Shown here one piece after another: positions 11,971 to 23,704 of a stretch of 64,000 nucleotides of DNA (its first letter is position 1; every line of letters begins with the position of its first letter). Under the pieces are notes generated by a model. That model did not search any database and was not told where the DNA came from. It worked only from the letters and a program-made list of their open reading frames with translations. The DNA lies in contig ML682059.1 in assembly GCA_007922195.1 (NCBI GenBank), forward strand, positions 15,974,965 through 16,038,964, written 5' to 3'. The DNA comes from Podocnemis expansa (Eukaryota > Chordata > Testudines > Podocnemididae). The position numbers and the translations under genes were made by a program.

Positions 11971-14134
11971 TAACTTCTTAGAGATGGGTTATTAACAACT
12001 GTTCAGTGGAGGGAGACAGTCAACTCACTGTACTCAAATAGCCTCTTATTTCTTATCTGCCCTTCATTCCCTCCCTCCCCAGCTGGGGGGGGGGGGTAGG
12101 AGAAAGGTAAAAAAATATCCCAGGGGAAGTGTTGTTCTTGATCTTTCTCAGACCCTCTTTATAATTACCCTATGGCTGCTCAAGAAGCATGTACCAAGTG
12201 TTCAGATGTTTATGTGGTGTTGCCTAGGAAGCTGATATAGATATGCTTCAAATTTTGTTCACTTTAAAACTAGACCAGTTTAAAATAAACTGTGCACAAG
12301 AGAACCGTGTACGATACTATCCATCTGTCAGGGTAGAACACTGTTCTTTAACATAACTGTAAAAAGATTTTGAAGTAGTGCTTTGGAAACCATTTAATGG
12401 TATTTTATTACATCAGTCTGCCACTAATAGATTAAAGAAGCCAGAAGGACTTGTATCTACTATGTCACTACAATGGTTTGCTTCAAAGTGCTTCAGACAT
12501 GATGTTTAAAAAAAAAATAAATTTATTTGGTTTTTGACTGATTCATCTAAAAATAACAGTGAAAAAAACTCATAAATAGTAGGATATACTATAAATGATA
12601 AGCTTTGTCATGGTAATAGAGCAAAAGAAGCAGAGAAGAGTAGCAGAGGCAAATAAAAGGGAATATAACTTTGAAACTGTGTACTGATTAAGATGCTAAA
12701 GTAGTTTCCAGTGTTTGTTACAAAAAAGTTAATTAAAGAGTTTACATTTTATCATGCACAGTAAAGAAATCCTGACAGGCACTATTATAATATGAAATGC
12801 TTCAGTCTCCAGTAGAGTTTAATTTAGAGCAACAACAAAGAAGGAAGAAAGGAGGAATAAAACAATTGAAATGTTGCAAGCAGACTAGCTTAAACTCAGG
12901 GGAGGTGTTTCAAAGAACTGGTTGGCAGAAGTAATACAAGCTGAGCTGATACCTTGGGAATAATATTTTTTTCCTGAAATTGTTTCAGGTTGAAATGTTT
13001 ATAGGAGACAGTTGATAGATGGTATAAGTAATCAACTAGCATATTGGGGAGCTAAAGTTCCTAATCAAAGACTAATCAAGATGATTATGCAAAAAAATCC
13101 AGATTCTAATAATCCATTCTGTAACTCATTCACTAGTGGACCAGTGACTCTTTAGTCAGACTAACAGATGTGCAAAAATGCTGACTTTATATAAAACTGT
13201 TTATTATTATATTCATGTAATTACATGTATATTAATACAAAGCAACATCTTGATGTCTTTCATGGGTTACAGGTCCTTTCCAGGGTAGTTTTTAAGCCAA
13301 AGAGTGGAATGGAGACTTCATTGCTTTTGTAGCTGTTTGATCAGCTAGGTTGAACATATTAATTCTTTTAGATCAGCACTAATATTTGTTTATATGACTA
13401 CCCACAATATTTTGTTTACTTATCTGCAGCTTCTAGCTTGGGTAAATGAGTAGTTCTTTTCTTCTACAAAGAAATTTTAGATGGTGGCTTTGGCAATCAC
13501 TCATCAGTCTCAGGCGATCTCATGTGGTATTCAGCAGTCCTTCAGTACAGCAACTATACAAGCTTCTATACTAGATGGTGAACTGATCAGTGATAAGACA
13601 TATTCAATATACAAAGAATTCACAACTCTGTCTCATGTCCAGTAGACCAGACAGCATGAAGTCTATGTTTTCCTAGTGGCTGGCTGGGTTTGTGACTTGG
13701 ATAAATACAGGCTGGCGAAGAGCTCATCCAGATAAAACGACTGCACAGAGATGGTTCATGAACATACAGCAATGATGCTTCCTATGACCACAATTGAGTG
13801 TGATTCCCCATCCTTTGTTGCAGAAGTTCACAAGCGGGGGAGCTTTTGGACTCTTGACTTCTGGAATCTCTTGTGGCATTGGTGGCCAGAATCTGCCAGG
13901 TAAGGTGGCCATTGCCATTTCTTTTATACCTTAAATTTAAAATTATGGACTTTTTATACAGCGTATAATTGCTCTGTGCATATCACTGCCACTAATATCA
14001 TTCAGACCAATAGTGTAATATGTTTCAAATAAGAATTGCACATTTAAATGGATAACATACAAAGCTATATTAGGTGTGATTAAAAACATGAAACCCTTAT
14101 ACTTCAGAGTATAAACTACCCAACTTCCAGCAGG
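11971..14134. other. Unannotated AT-rich unique DNA
   Basis: Apart from a 12-base G run near 12085-12096, no element, exon or long ORF is recognisable. The minus-strand ORF at 13724-13918 has no identifiable domain. Confidence 0.45.
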
Positions 14135-14144
14135 GATAGGAAGT

Positions 14145-14490
14145 AATGGAAGGTTACTTGCCTGCAAACCTCCTTTGAGATTCACTTCTCACATACATTC
14201 TAATGCAGTTGTGTACATGCTGCAGCATGCAGTTGTCAGAAAGCTATTTGCCCCGTCCTGTTCCAGTAGAGTTAATCATCAATGACCCCTCAGTCCCACG
14301 ATCTGGCTGTGGTATGTAGGTGGCACTGACCCTGCTCCCCCTTAAGTTCCTTCCTTCCGTTAACTCTGAAAAGCAGGGATGGAGGGAGGATATGGAATGT
14401 ATGTGAGCAGCCCAAATTGAAGAAGGACATTTACAGGTAAGTAACATTCCATTCCTCTTCAAGCGCTGCTCACATCTATTCTAATGCAGG
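14145..14490 (-). repeat. DIRS terminal/internal complementary repeat region
   Basis: GGAAGGTTACTTGCCTG at about 14147 is an imperfect inverse of CAGGTAAGTAACATTCC at about 14436. A second word, CACATACATTCTAATGCAG (14191), is directly repeated as CACATCTATTCTAATGCAG near 14470. Such paired inverted and direct copies fit the terminal repeat plus internal complementary region that DIRS elements use to form a circular intermediate. Confidence 0.65.
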
Positions 14491-14525
14491 TGACTTACAA
14501 GCCATGTATCAGATGGTGGGCAAAG

Positions 14526-15460
14526 TTACAATTTTCCCACCTGCAATGTAGTTCTGCCGAAGGCCACATCATCCTTTGTCTGTTGGACGATGGCATACTG
14601 TGAAGCAAACATATGTACTGAGGACCAGGAAACTGCTCTGCAGATCTTCTGGGTGGGTACCTCTGCCAGGAAGGCCATTGAAGAGGCTTGAGCTTTAGTT
14701 GAATGTGCCTTAACCATTCCTGGTAGAGGCATCTTAGTGCATTGGTAACAGTGCTTAATGCAGCTTGTTATCCAGGATGAGATGCATTGAGAGGTTACTG
14801 CTTGACCTCCCATATGTTCAGAGACTACAATGAAGAGTTGGGTCAACTTCCAGAATGTCCTAGTCCTTTCAATGGAGGTGGCCAGAGCCCTTCTAATGTC
14901 CAAGGTGTGCCACCTTCTCTGATTCTCTGTTAAGTGAGGCTCAGGGAAGAACACTGAGAGGAAGATATCTTGGTTGATATGGAAGGAGGAGACCACTTTT
15001 TGGCAAAAATGCTGGATGTGGTCTAAGATAAACCTTACCCTTATAGAACACTTTGTATGGAGGTTAGGACCATGAGATCATACACCCTTCTTGCTGAAGT
15101 GATGGCCACTAAGAATGCTGTCTTCCAGGATAGGACTAGCAGGGTGTATGAGTTTATGGGTTCAAAGTGTGTTTGTGTGTGTGGGGGGGGGGTTGTTAAT
15201 CCACTGAGTACGAGGTTTAGGTCCCCTTGAGGGACTGGGTCATAGATCTGAAGGTAGAGCCTTTCTATTGCCTTAAGGAATCTTGATATCATGGGATACA
15301 AAAAGGGAGTAACCCTTTGAAAGAAGCTGTGGAAGGCAGAAATTGCTACCAAGAGGACCCTGAGAGAAGCTAAGGCCAGACCCTCCCTCTTTAGAAGGAG
15401 GAGGTAGTTGAGAATGCAGTGGATAGGTGTGCTCTCCAGTGGAACATATCTGGCTGCCAC
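14526..15460 (-). pseudogene. DIRS tyrosine recombinase, broken
   Basis: Two minus-strand fragments make up this domain. The first (15460-15041) carries ILNYLLLLKREGLALASLRV, an N-terminal core-binding pattern, then LVAITSARRV, the block holding the first catalytic arginine. The second (14996-14526, 156 residues) carries the C-terminal catalytic part: LDIRRALA, then VKAHSTKA with H98 and K101, then SSVHMFASQY with candidate nucleophile Y134. DIRS recombinases normally have H-x-x-R at HSTR, so the lysine at the arginine position, together with the frame break between fragments, suggests loss of activity. In an intact element this enzyme would integrate the circular cDNA. Confidence 0.8.
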
Positions 15461-15569
15461 CCATGCAGTGAACCATCACCATTTAATTTTGTAGGTTGCC
15501 TGTGTGGGCTATTTTCTACTACCAACCAAGACATGCTGGTCCTCCCAGGAGCATGCTCTTTCAGATTAC

Positions 15570-16260
15570 TTCAGTCATGGAATTTCCAGGCTGTCAGGTG
15601 TAGGGACTTCCAGACTGGTTGCAGGAGGCACCCCTGCTCCTGGGTGAAAAAGTCTCCCCTGGGCGGGAGTGCTCTGGGTGGGGCTACTGAGAGTTCAAGG
15701 AGCATGCTGAACCAGAGCTGGCAAGGCCAAGCTGGGACTATCATGATTATCCTTGCCTTGTCCCTCTTGATCTTTAGCAGGAGCTTGTGGATCAGAGGAA
15801 TCAGAGGGAAGGAGTAAAGAAGGGGTCCTCCTAGCTGATTAGGAATGTGTCCAATAGGAAGCCCTTCCCCCTGTACCAGAGGCAGCAAAATAAGCTGCAT
15901 TTGTGGCTATCATTGCTCACAAACAGATCTATCTTGGGAGTACCCAAGTGCTTGAAGGTGGGTCCTACCACCTCTTGGTGTAGGGCTCATTCACATTAAG
16001 GCAGGATCTGTCTGCTGAGTTTGTTTGCCTGCTTGTTCCTCATTCCCATTAGGTGAGCTGCCACTAGTTAGAAGTTGTTCTTCAGGGTCAGCTCTGAATG
16101 ATGGACTGCCTTCCTGCACATGGCCAACAACTGCTCTCTCCCTCGGCGGTTCAGGCAGAACATCATTGTTGTGTTGTCCATGAGCACCTGTACTGTCTTG
16201 CTCCTGACCCTGTCAAAGACGATGTTACAGGCCAGGCAGATCACCCTCAGACACTTCACA
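15570..16260 (-). pseudogene. DIRS RNase H and following region, broken
   Basis: VQVLMDNTTMMFCLNRRG (minus strand, about 16210-16150) matches the DNTT block of the RNase H domain of DIRS elements, where the aspartate is catalytic. Downstream, ANKLSRQILP and TPKIDLFVSN, then a YSFPLIPLIHKLLLKIKR segment, are recognisable as the conserved run between RNase H and the recombinase. Frames change several times and stop codons occur, so no single ORF remains. Confidence 0.7.
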
Positions 16261-16436
16261 TTTATGTGGAGGGGTATTTCATCTGATCACCTTCTCTCCT
16301 CAGTGCTAAGCCATAGCTCGTATGAACCGCTCTTCCCAGGTTTAAGGCTTCCATAATTAGGGTCATTGAGGGGTTCTGGACCTCAAAGGAGAGTCCTTTA
16401 GTGCACAGTCTGGTCTCTGCCAGATATTGAGGGCTT

Positions 16437-17502
16437 TTAGGACCTCCCTGGGGATGGTGACTGCTTGCTGTAGGGGATGGTGGTCTGGGTGGTATACTCC
16501 ACCAGCCACAACTGAAAGGGTCTCATGTGGAGATGGGCCATCCATATGATGTAAATGGAGGCTGCCATGTGGCCCAAAAGCTGGAGGCAGTGCCTCACCA
16601 TGGTTGTGGGGAAACTGTGTAGGTCTGAAATGATGGTTGACATTGATTGAAACCTGTAAAGGGGGAAGGAGGCCCTTGCCCATCTTGATTGCAGGTGTGA
16701 CCCAATGAAATCTATCTTTTGGGTGGGCTCCAACATTGATTTTTCCAGGTTTAGGGGTAGGTCCAGCCTGTCACACAGCTTTTGGGCGAGGATGCTGTGA
16801 CGAACCAGGTCTATGGATCTGATGAGACAGTCATCCAGGTAGGGGACAATCTGGACACCCCTCCTTCTTAAGTGGATCACTACTGCTGCCATGCACTTTG
16901 TGAAGATTCCTGGGGACAAGGAAAGCCTGAAGGGTAAGACAGTGAATTGACAATGGTTGTTCTTATTGTGAACCTTAAGTGTTTCCTGTGTGCAGATCTG
17001 GTTGTAATGTGAAAGTACACATCTTTCAGATCAAGGGCTGAAAACCAATTTCCTGGGTCTAAGGACTAGCTTATGTTGTCTAGAGAGACCATACAAAACT
17101 TTATTTCTGTAGAAACTTGTTTAAACAACGCAGGTCCAGAACAGGTCTAGGGCCCACTTTAACTTTTGTGGTCAGGAAGTATCTGGAATAGAAGCCCCTG
17201 CCTCTCTTTCTGCTAGGGACTTGTTCTGCTGCCCCCAGGTTTAAGAAGTCAAGGTCTTCCTGAGTCAGAAGATACTTGTGAGAGGAGTCCCCAGTGACTT
17301 GTTGGGGACAGTTGTTCAATGGGAGGCCCTGAACTGAACTGGAGAGTGTAACCATGTGAAATTTTATCTGATAGCCAGTGGTCCAAGGTGATCTTGCCCC
17401 ACTGGTGTCTAGAAAAGGAGAGGAGGGTCCCGAATAGCAGAGTTGGAGAAGGACCCAGGGTGGGTATGAAGCCCTCAAGCATTCCATCAGAACCTGTACC
17501 AT
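16437..17502 (-). pseudogene. DIRS reverse transcriptase, broken
   Basis: The minus strand encodes GFYSRYFLTTK, then GPRPVLDLRCLNKFL (about 17187-17101), the start of the RT fingers. Next comes FSALDLKDVYFHI (about 17050-17010), holding the motif-A aspartate, then QIVPYLDDCLI (about 16855-16823) with the YLDD catalytic box, and LNLEKSMLEPTQKIDFIG. The aspartates are retained, but motifs A and C lie in separate fragments, with stops or frame changes near 17100 and 16920. The enzyme would copy element RNA in the nucleus or cytoplasm of an active host. Confidence 0.85.
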
Positions 17503-18110
17503 TGGTTGGGCGTGTGGTACCTGGAGCCCTGATAAGAGGGCTTTTGAGAACCTTGTCCTCTATTTCCCCTTCTTTCTCTGCCTTCTTCTCATTCACGGGT
17601 TCTGTAGGGGTGCTGCTGCTGCTGGAAGGGGTGCTGTTGATGGCCCTACTGCTGGGGATGTTGCTGCAGGGAGCCCTGTGGAGAAAAAGGACTTCTGGCA
17701 GTCTGGGGCGTGTACATGCCCACCAATCATAGGGTGGCTCAGGAGCCCTTCATCCCATGGAGTTTGCTGTCCATGGACTTTGTGAAGAGAGTGAGACCTT
17801 TGAAAAGGAGGCCCTGAATCACCTGTTGCATCTGAGGCAATAGAGCTGACCCCTGCAACCAAGCCGCTGTCCTCACGGCCACTTCTGAAGCAACATCCCC
17901 TACTGACCATATCTGTCACATCCCAGAGTATCATGCATGCTGTTACAATGCCCTATTCTAGGACATCATTAAAGTCTGTGGCATGGTTCAAGGGGATAAG
18001 AACCTGAACATGTGCAAGGAGTTCCACACATAAAAGTTGTATCTCCCTATGAAGGCCTGCTGGTTTGCAATGCACAGTTGTAACACTAGGGTCAAATAAT
18101 CCTCACGGCT
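17503..18110 (-). pseudogene. DIRS gag-like region, broken
   Basis: The minus-strand translation includes YLTLVLQLCIANQQAFIGRY near 18090-18030 and, after a frame change, GDSGPPFQRSHSLHKVHG within the 17934-17593 ORF. These resemble the gag-like protein encoded upstream of RT in vertebrate DIRS elements. It overlaps the start of the RT region in another frame. The domain function is not established, and the assignment rests on position and faint similarity. Confidence 0.6.
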
Positions 18111-18245
18111 GAATAGGTCCATTTTTCTTCACCTCTTTATTTTTGGTGGTTGATGCAGGTTGGCCCTGTCTCTCCTTTTTGTTGATCACAGCCACCACGA
18201 GGAAGCCCAGAATTGGGTGGTTGAATAAGTACCCAAATTTCTCCA

Positions 18246-18456
18246 TGGTACTTCTTCTCAGTCTCCTTGCCTCGTGAAGCATGGGAATGAGTTGCCTAGG
18301 TAGGTGGTAGAATCTCCATCTCTGGAAACTTTTAAGACTTGGCTGGGTAAAACCCTGGCTGGGATGATTTAGTGGGAGTAGTCCTGCTTTTAGCAGCGGG
18401 TCGGACTAGATGACCTCATGAGTCCCTTCCAGCTCCAATATTCTACGATGAGACTG
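18246..18456 (+). mobile_element. CR1 LINE 3'-end fragment
   Basis: The sequence runs through CTCGTGAAGCATGGGAATGA, a GTGGTAGAATCTCCATCTCT block and a GGACTAGATGACCTCATGAG block, ending near ATATTCTACGATG. These match the last codons and 3' UTR of the intact CR1 at 22.2-26.8 kb. It is a 5'-truncated insertion and borders or interrupts the upstream end of the DIRS element. Confidence 0.85.
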
Positions 18457-19590
18457 CAAAGAGATTTCTAGGACATGAAAGTTTCCTTAGCTGTTGTAGT
18501 GGCTGCAAAAAGTGGTCATTGGGTCACTAGCCAAAGGGCTTTGTGACAACTTTGTGTATCACATGGAGTGGATGAAAAGCCATGTGCCCTGGGGTTCATC
18601 CTATGTGTGTGTATTGTTTTGCTAAGCATCTATGGATGTGGAAAGTTCAGCAGTAGGAAGCAGAGGCAGTTGGTGGTGCCATGGCATACCATACTTAACA
18701 GTTTTCCAGTACTCTGTCCCTAGGAGTGACCGTTACTAGATGTGATTTTTGTTGTTGGCTTTTTGCTTTGAACAATGACCATCAATCAGTAGCTGTGAGA
18801 TGTAGTGGATCTTAATTTAAGAAGTTTTTCACAGTTACAAACATAGTGTACCTGATTTTTACAGCATATTACAGCAGCTACTACACTGGTAAGGAAAAGC
18901 ATAGCTATTAACATCTGGCCAACAGGATTTCCAAATCTCAATGTAAAATTCATTTTTTAACTCTTATTTTGATGCTTTTAGGTTATTGCCCTTTGACATA
19001 CATACTTGACTATGAATTACACCCCAACCAATATAATTTTGGTTTTATTTTGAGTTTTCATTTCAAGAAACATCCTCACAACCTTTACCTTTGCCCTATT
19101 CGGTCCTATGCTCTAAGGCATAACTGACAGTCATTAGATGGAAAAATATTTCAGCTATTTTAAAGCTTCTGTATTTGTCACAGGCTCAAAGAATAGAGAT
19201 CTAATGACTTACCAGAGGCTTTGCTTCTAAATACACACCTATGCTAGTCTCAGGGCTCAGTATTTTTGTTTTATTCTTTACATTCTTACACTTAAAACAG
19301 AAACATGTTTTCTCCTAGAAAATGCTGACAACGTAACTTGGTATCTCAAGGCAGAGAGGTTGCTTCCCCCCAGGCGGTGTGCTGGCAACTTTCACATGGA
19401 CACACATGACTGAGCTGCCTATAGGCACCCTAGTATTCATTGTTTCCATAATTCAATATGTTTAAAAACAGCCATGTTAACAAACATTAGAAAGATGAGT
19501 GGGAAGTGAAACAGTGGGTCTGAACTTCAGATATGGACTTCAGTTAAGAGAGAGGGGTACTCAAAGCAGAACCCTAGGAGGTTTTTTTTT
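18457..19590. other. Unannotated DNA
   Basis: The first part (to about 18.7 kb) may be further DIRS gag or leader, but I could not confirm it. The remainder is AT-rich unique sequence. Confidence 0.35.
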
Positions 19591-19594
19591 TTTC

Positions 19595-20543
19595 TTTTAA
19601 GGGCTGGGAACACTGCGCACAGCTGGACCTCACTTGCCAGCATGAGGAAGGGATCGCCATGTGTGGCCGGAGCCCCACTGGCTTCATGCGGGCACGGGAG
19701 CCCTATGAGCAGCTGGATGACCCAGCTTTCTGATGTGGGGAAGGGATCCCAGTGCACGGCTGGATGACCCACTGGCCACGTGCAGGGACAGGACCCCTGT
19801 GCATGGCTGGAACCCACTGGCAGTCCACGGGGCTCCTGTCCCCCTGCATGGCCAGCAGGGATCCAACTACACAGGGGGATCCCTTCCCTGTGCCAGCAAG
19901 CAGGGTCTAGCTGCATGTGGGGGTCCTGTCCCCTCATGAGATCAGCAGGTTTCCAGCCCAGCACTGGGGTCATTTTCTTATGCCAGCAAGTGGAGCTCCA
20001 ACCAGGCACAGGGGGGTCCCATCCCTGCAGCCAGGGAGCATGGCTGAAGCCATGTGGGGATCCCCCCCAGCAATGTTGGAGCCAGGCAGAGGGAATCCCT
20101 TCTTTCCCCCATCTGCCCAGTGCTGTTGGGGGGGGGGGTCCCCTGCCTTCACAGAGCTGAGGGAGAGGAAAACATCCCCTGCCAGGCTCTAGTCTTTTGA
20201 GTTTGGTATGGGAAAAAGCATCCCCTGCCCAGCTCTAGCCTCATGGGGGGCTAGAGCTCGGCGGGCGATGATTTTCCCTGTGCAGAGCTCAGAGGGCTGG
20301 AACCTGAAACAGTACTAGGTGGGGGCATGGCCCTCTTGTGGGCCATGTTGCCACACCTCCCATGGTGTCCCTCTTCCAATTTGAACTAGAAAGTCCTGTC
20401 TGTTGACATGCTAGTTCAAATTGGTTTTCCTAGTGTGGCCATGTTAGTTTGAATTGACTGCATTCTAACTAATCATTATTAATTCAACTTGATTAGTTCA
20501 AATTCAATTAATTTGAACTAAGATTCTAAGTGTAGACATAGCC
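19595..20543 (+). mobile_element. MITE relative with GC-rich minisatellite-like body
   Basis: The right end GTGTAGACATAGCC (to 20543) matches the MITE terminal repeat. Left of it lie AT-rich palindromic words (AATTCAATTAATTTGAACTA) and the conserved module GGCCATGTTGCCACACCTCC. The 5' two thirds (19.6-20.15 kb) are GC-rich with loosely repeated 40-50 bp units based on GGGATCC..GCCAGCAAG and GTCCTGTCCCC words. No left terminal repeat is visible, so the copy is 5'-truncated or rearranged. ORFs over this part on both strands are by-products of the repeat composition. Confidence 0.6.
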
Positions 20544-21141
20544 TATGAAACTAGAATATGTTTTCAGGCTATTGAAAAATAACTATATGGAAAAAATTAT
20601 CTTAATCTTAAATGCATTCTTGATAAATTAGCTACACTAATAAAAAATACATTTCCAGTGCACTGAGTGGTAAAATGCAACAGAAATATACATTTGAAAA
20701 TCATAACAATAGTCCGATGGATTTATGGACGACCAAAATCTGACTCTTGAGAAAAAATATCACAATTCTGGGTTCTGAATCATAAAAACAGTGTAACTGT
20801 TTTTGCCTGGGTTTAACTTTAGCCTTTTGGGAAGCAATTTAGCACATTTAAGCAGCACAGATCATTAACAGCAAGCAATACATACAATTCTTGCACTGTA
20901 AAGAGCTTTGTCTATGATGCAAGCCTACAAAGGTACTGGTTTGTGTTGTTCTAAGCCAAAGGATGTTTAGAAAATAGTGGACATGTCAGAAAGGCATTGG
21001 GATGAGCCACAATTTAGAAGTTATTCCCTCTCATATACTGCAGCAAAAGCAACATCCAACAATCCCAAGAAGTTAAACTGATGTTTGAAGTTATTACTAT
21101 TGTTCACTATGGATAGCCATCAAGGATTACACACATGTAAT
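20544..21141. other. Unannotated AT-rich unique DNA
   Basis: No recognisable element or exon is visible between the MITE relative and a short Penelope tail fragment. Confidence 0.4.
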
Positions 21142-21195
21142 CTAGTTCCAAGGGGGTAGCTGTGTTAGGCTAGTTCAGCAACACAAACAAATCAC
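21142..21195 (-). mobile_element. Penelope-like 3' tail fragment
   Basis: TAGTTCCAAGGGGGTAGCTG then TGTTAGGCTAGTTCAGCA is the complement of the terminal part of the Penelope-like tail seen at 10.1 and 52.85 kb (GACTAACATGGCTGCCCCTT). Only the very end is kept. Confidence 0.5.
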
Positions 21196-21589
21196 ATCAC
21201 TTTTCTTTCTTTCCATGCTTGCTAATTACAATCCACATACAAGAGCTGTGACTATTACTAGAAGCTGGGAATTTCAGTGTGCAGCTTTCATCTTCAACGA
21301 AGTGTGGAAAAAGACTTTCTGTGCACAATTTGTACATATGACTTTCATTTGAGCAGCTATATACCCAGTTTTCATGTGCAAATATTGTTTTGTTCATGCA
21401 TATATGTTTTTAGATACAACAGATGTTTATATATTTAAACATGTAAAGTTTTTGCCAAAATCTAAAAATTGGTCTATTTTTGTTTTACTGCAAGTCGTAT
21501 GAAGTTGGACAGTGGACAATGCAAATTTTTACCATAAAATAAAATAGCTTTTAAGAAAATTTTGTTCATGCCAGAGGCATTACTTGTGC

Positions 21590-21920
21590 CCCGCCCTGCC
21601 CCCCCCAGGGTCTCAATGCTGCACCAGGGCCTGATCTGACTCCTGTTGCTGCCAGCTAGTGGCTGGTGGCCCAGGAGGGCCCGATCCAGCCCCAGCCACT
21701 GCCTGCCAGCCAGTGGCAACCAGCCTGGGCTTAGATCCAGCTCCTCCTTTTTGCCACTGGCTGACAGGCAGCAGCTGGAGCTTGATGGGCCACCAGCCAC
21801 TGGCCAGGAGTTAAAGGCTGCCTGAGCTTAGATCCAGCTCCTCTTGCTGCTGGCCCATGGCAGGCAGCCCCAGTCCGGCCCCAGATGCTGCCAGGACTGC
21901 GCCCATGATGGGGGTGGGGA
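21590..21920. repeat. GC-rich degenerate repeat island
   Basis: A GC-rich block in AT-rich surroundings contains an approximately 100-bp imperfect repeat: GCTTAGATCCAGCTCCTCCT near 21729 and GCTTAGATCCAGCTCCTCTT near 21827, with GCCACTGGC and CCAGCCACTG words between. Its origin is unclear; it may be a minisatellite-type relic like those inside neighbouring MITEs. Confidence 0.5.
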
Positions 21921-22230
21921 GCTGCAGCCCCTCAGGCACTATGGCAGCGACATCTGTGTTCAACCTTAGAAAAGCTGACAAAACAGCTGCAATTCTGCAG
22001 TATATTCTTCTAGCATTTATGTTCTGTGGATTTCTTGTTAAATGCCAAACTGTAGGTTCAAGGGTCATTATATTGCATACAATGCTTCTGCATTCCAGAA
22101 AGTCAGATGAATTAATGTGCAAAAAATAAAATGTTAAATAGAATGACATCCTAAAACAATCTTGTCATTTATTTTGAGAAGAGTAGTTTAACTGAGTTTA
22201 AGTAGTTAACTGAGTAGTTTAAGTAGTTAA

Positions 22231-22636
22231 CTGAGCGACCAGAGGACAGCAAACAGGGGAGTTTGAGAGGGAAGGAGTTTGTGAAGCCCCGAGAAGGAGG
22301 TGAAGGCGATCCCCTAGCTGAAAGCAGCAAGGGACAGTGTGTGCTTGGGTGAGGGTTTGCTAACTGTGTGTGTTTGTCTGTTTGACTTTTCCCTTACAGC
22401 TGACTCCTGTTAGTTGTTTCTTACTGTGGGTGGGGGCTGCTTGCACCATTGTTCCCTGATCACCTTTGTGCACCAGCCTCAATCAGCCTTGTGATCAGCC
22501 TTCCCCTGTGTGTTTAACGAGGGGCCAGGCCTGACCTAGGCAGAGAAGGCTTTAAAAGCCAGTGGCTGAGCGACCAGAGGGAGCTTGCGAACAGGGGACA
22601 GCAAACAGGGGAGTTTGGGAAGGAGTTTGTGACACC
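22231..22636 (+). repeat. Duplicated segment in CR1 5' UTR
   Basis: CTGAGCGACCAGAGG at 22231 and again at 22566 are each followed by GACAGCAAACAGGGGAGTTT and GGAGTTTGTGA, giving two direct copies of about 60-70 bp, 335 bp apart. The second copy carries an extra GAGCTTGCGAACAGGG-like insertion. Tandem 5' UTR units of this kind in LINEs can reflect repeated promoter modules; promoter activity is inferred only. Confidence 0.75.
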
Positions 22637-22639
22637 ACG

Positions 22640-23704
22640 ATGGTGAAGAGGAGCCGCACTGCTGCCAGCACCCCTTCTGTCTCTTCTACCTGTGCCTGTA
22701 GCCAGACAGACATCCTGACCATAGATATCTCTACCCAGACCCTGGTGTGGACTTGCAGGGACTGCAGCCTGCAGTTCCCTGTCTCCAACGATCAGGCTGG
22801 GGAGATGAATCGATGTGACAGGTGCCTGCTGGTGGAATCTCTCAGGAGGCAGGTGGGAGAGTTACAGGAGGAGGTGTCTCGGCTTAGGAGTATCCACACC
22901 CTGGAGAAGTTCCTCGACAGCATCCACGAGGAGAAGTGCAAGATGGAGGGCACTGACCAGGTACCAGAGACTACTGCCACAACACTGGAGCTGGATGGGG
23001 AGCCTGTGGCAGGGGGAGGACACTGGCAGCTGGTTACCTCTGGCGGTAGGCAGTGCTCCACCCCTGCCCACAACCCACCTTCTGTTGTGGTGAAGAATCG
23101 ATATGCGGTGCTAGAGACGGTGAAGGAGGTGGAAGAGGAGAGGCCATGCACCCCCGAGGCTGGGAGGATCACAGCCACCACAGCTAGGAGGAAACGTAGA
23201 GTTGTGGTGGTTGGGGACTCACTTCTGAGGGGGACGGAGGCACCCGTCTGTCGCCCTGACAAGATCTCTCGAGAGGTATGCTGCCTGCCAGGTGCCCGCA
23301 TCCGAGACGTGACGGAGGGATTGTCGAGAATCATCCGCCCCTCTGACTACTACCCCATGCTTCTCATCCATGTAGGAACCAATGATACTGCGAGAGGTGA
23401 TCCTCGGCAGATCAAAGGTGACTTCAGGGCTCTGGGAGCGCGGGCGAAGGAGTTTGGAGCACAGGTGGTGTTCTCCTCGATTCTTCCGGTCAAGGGTAGA
23501 GGCCTGAGCAGAGACAGATGCATCCTGGAGATGAACGTTTGGCTGCGAAGATGGTGTCGTCAGGAGGGCTTTGGCTTCCTCGACCATGGGTTGCTGTTTC
23601 AGGAAGAAGGACTGCTAGGCAGAGATGGACTCCATCTTTCGAGGAAGGGGAAGAGCGTATTTGGACGCAGACTGGCTGACCTAGTGAGGAGGGCTTTAAA
23701 CTAG
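22640..23704 (+). CDS. CR1 ORF1 protein (esterase-type)
   Basis: This 354-residue ORF1 protein probably binds element RNA as a multimer during CR1 retrotransposition. I chose the ATG at 22640 (MVKRSRT); the open frame extends 78 bases upstream without an ATG. Cysteines C39, C42, C59 and C62 form a zinc-finger-like C2-C2 set. Residues about 63-95 ([20 protein letters not shown]) form a coiled coil likely to oligomerise. The C-terminal half is an SGNH/GDSL hydrolase: V-G-D-S at 191-194 with serine 194, H-V-G-T-N-D at 244-249, and D-G-L-H at 329-332, supplying the catalytic aspartate and histidine. The esterase domain is known from CR1/L3 ORF1 proteins; its substrate is uncertain. The gene is intact and lies 65 bases upstream of ORF2. 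Confidence 0.9.
   Translation: MVKRSRTAASTPSVSSTCACSQTDILTIDISTQTLVWTCRDCSLQFPVSNDQAGEMNRCDRCLLVESLRRQVGELQEEVSRLRSIHTLEKFLDSIHEEKCKMEGTDQVPETTATTLELDGEPVAGGGHWQLVTSGGRQCSTPAHNPPSVVVKNRYAVLETVKEVEEERPCTPEAGRITATTARRKRRVVVVGDSLLRGTEAPVCRPDKISREVCCLPGARIRDVTEGLSRIIRPSDYYPMLLIHVGTNDTARGDPRQIKGDFRALGARAKEFGAQVVFSSILPVKGRGLSRDRCILEMNVWLRRWCRQEGFGFLDHGLLFQEEGLLGRDGLHLSRKGKSVFGRRLADLVRRALN

Larger units (their letters stand above)
14135..18244 (-). mobile_element. DIRS-type retrotransposon, degraded
   Basis: Read on the minus strand, the order is gag (about 18110-17590), reverse transcriptase (17502-16437), RNase H and linker (16260-15570), tyrosine recombinase (15460-14526), then terminal repeats (14490-14135). 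This order, with a tyrosine recombinase in place of an integrase, defines DIRS elements. The ORFs are split by several frameshifts, so the copy is dead. The upstream (right) boundary is unclear because a CR1 fragment begins at about 18246. Confidence 0.85.

Noticed and set aside
19527..20160. ORFs up to 160 codons on both strands
   Set aside because: They lie over GC-rich repeated units, are open on several frames, and show no recognisable protein domain.
22792..23334. 180-codon ORF on the minus strand inside CR1 ORF1
   Set aside because: It is the antisense shadow of the well-supported ORF1, with no domain of its own.
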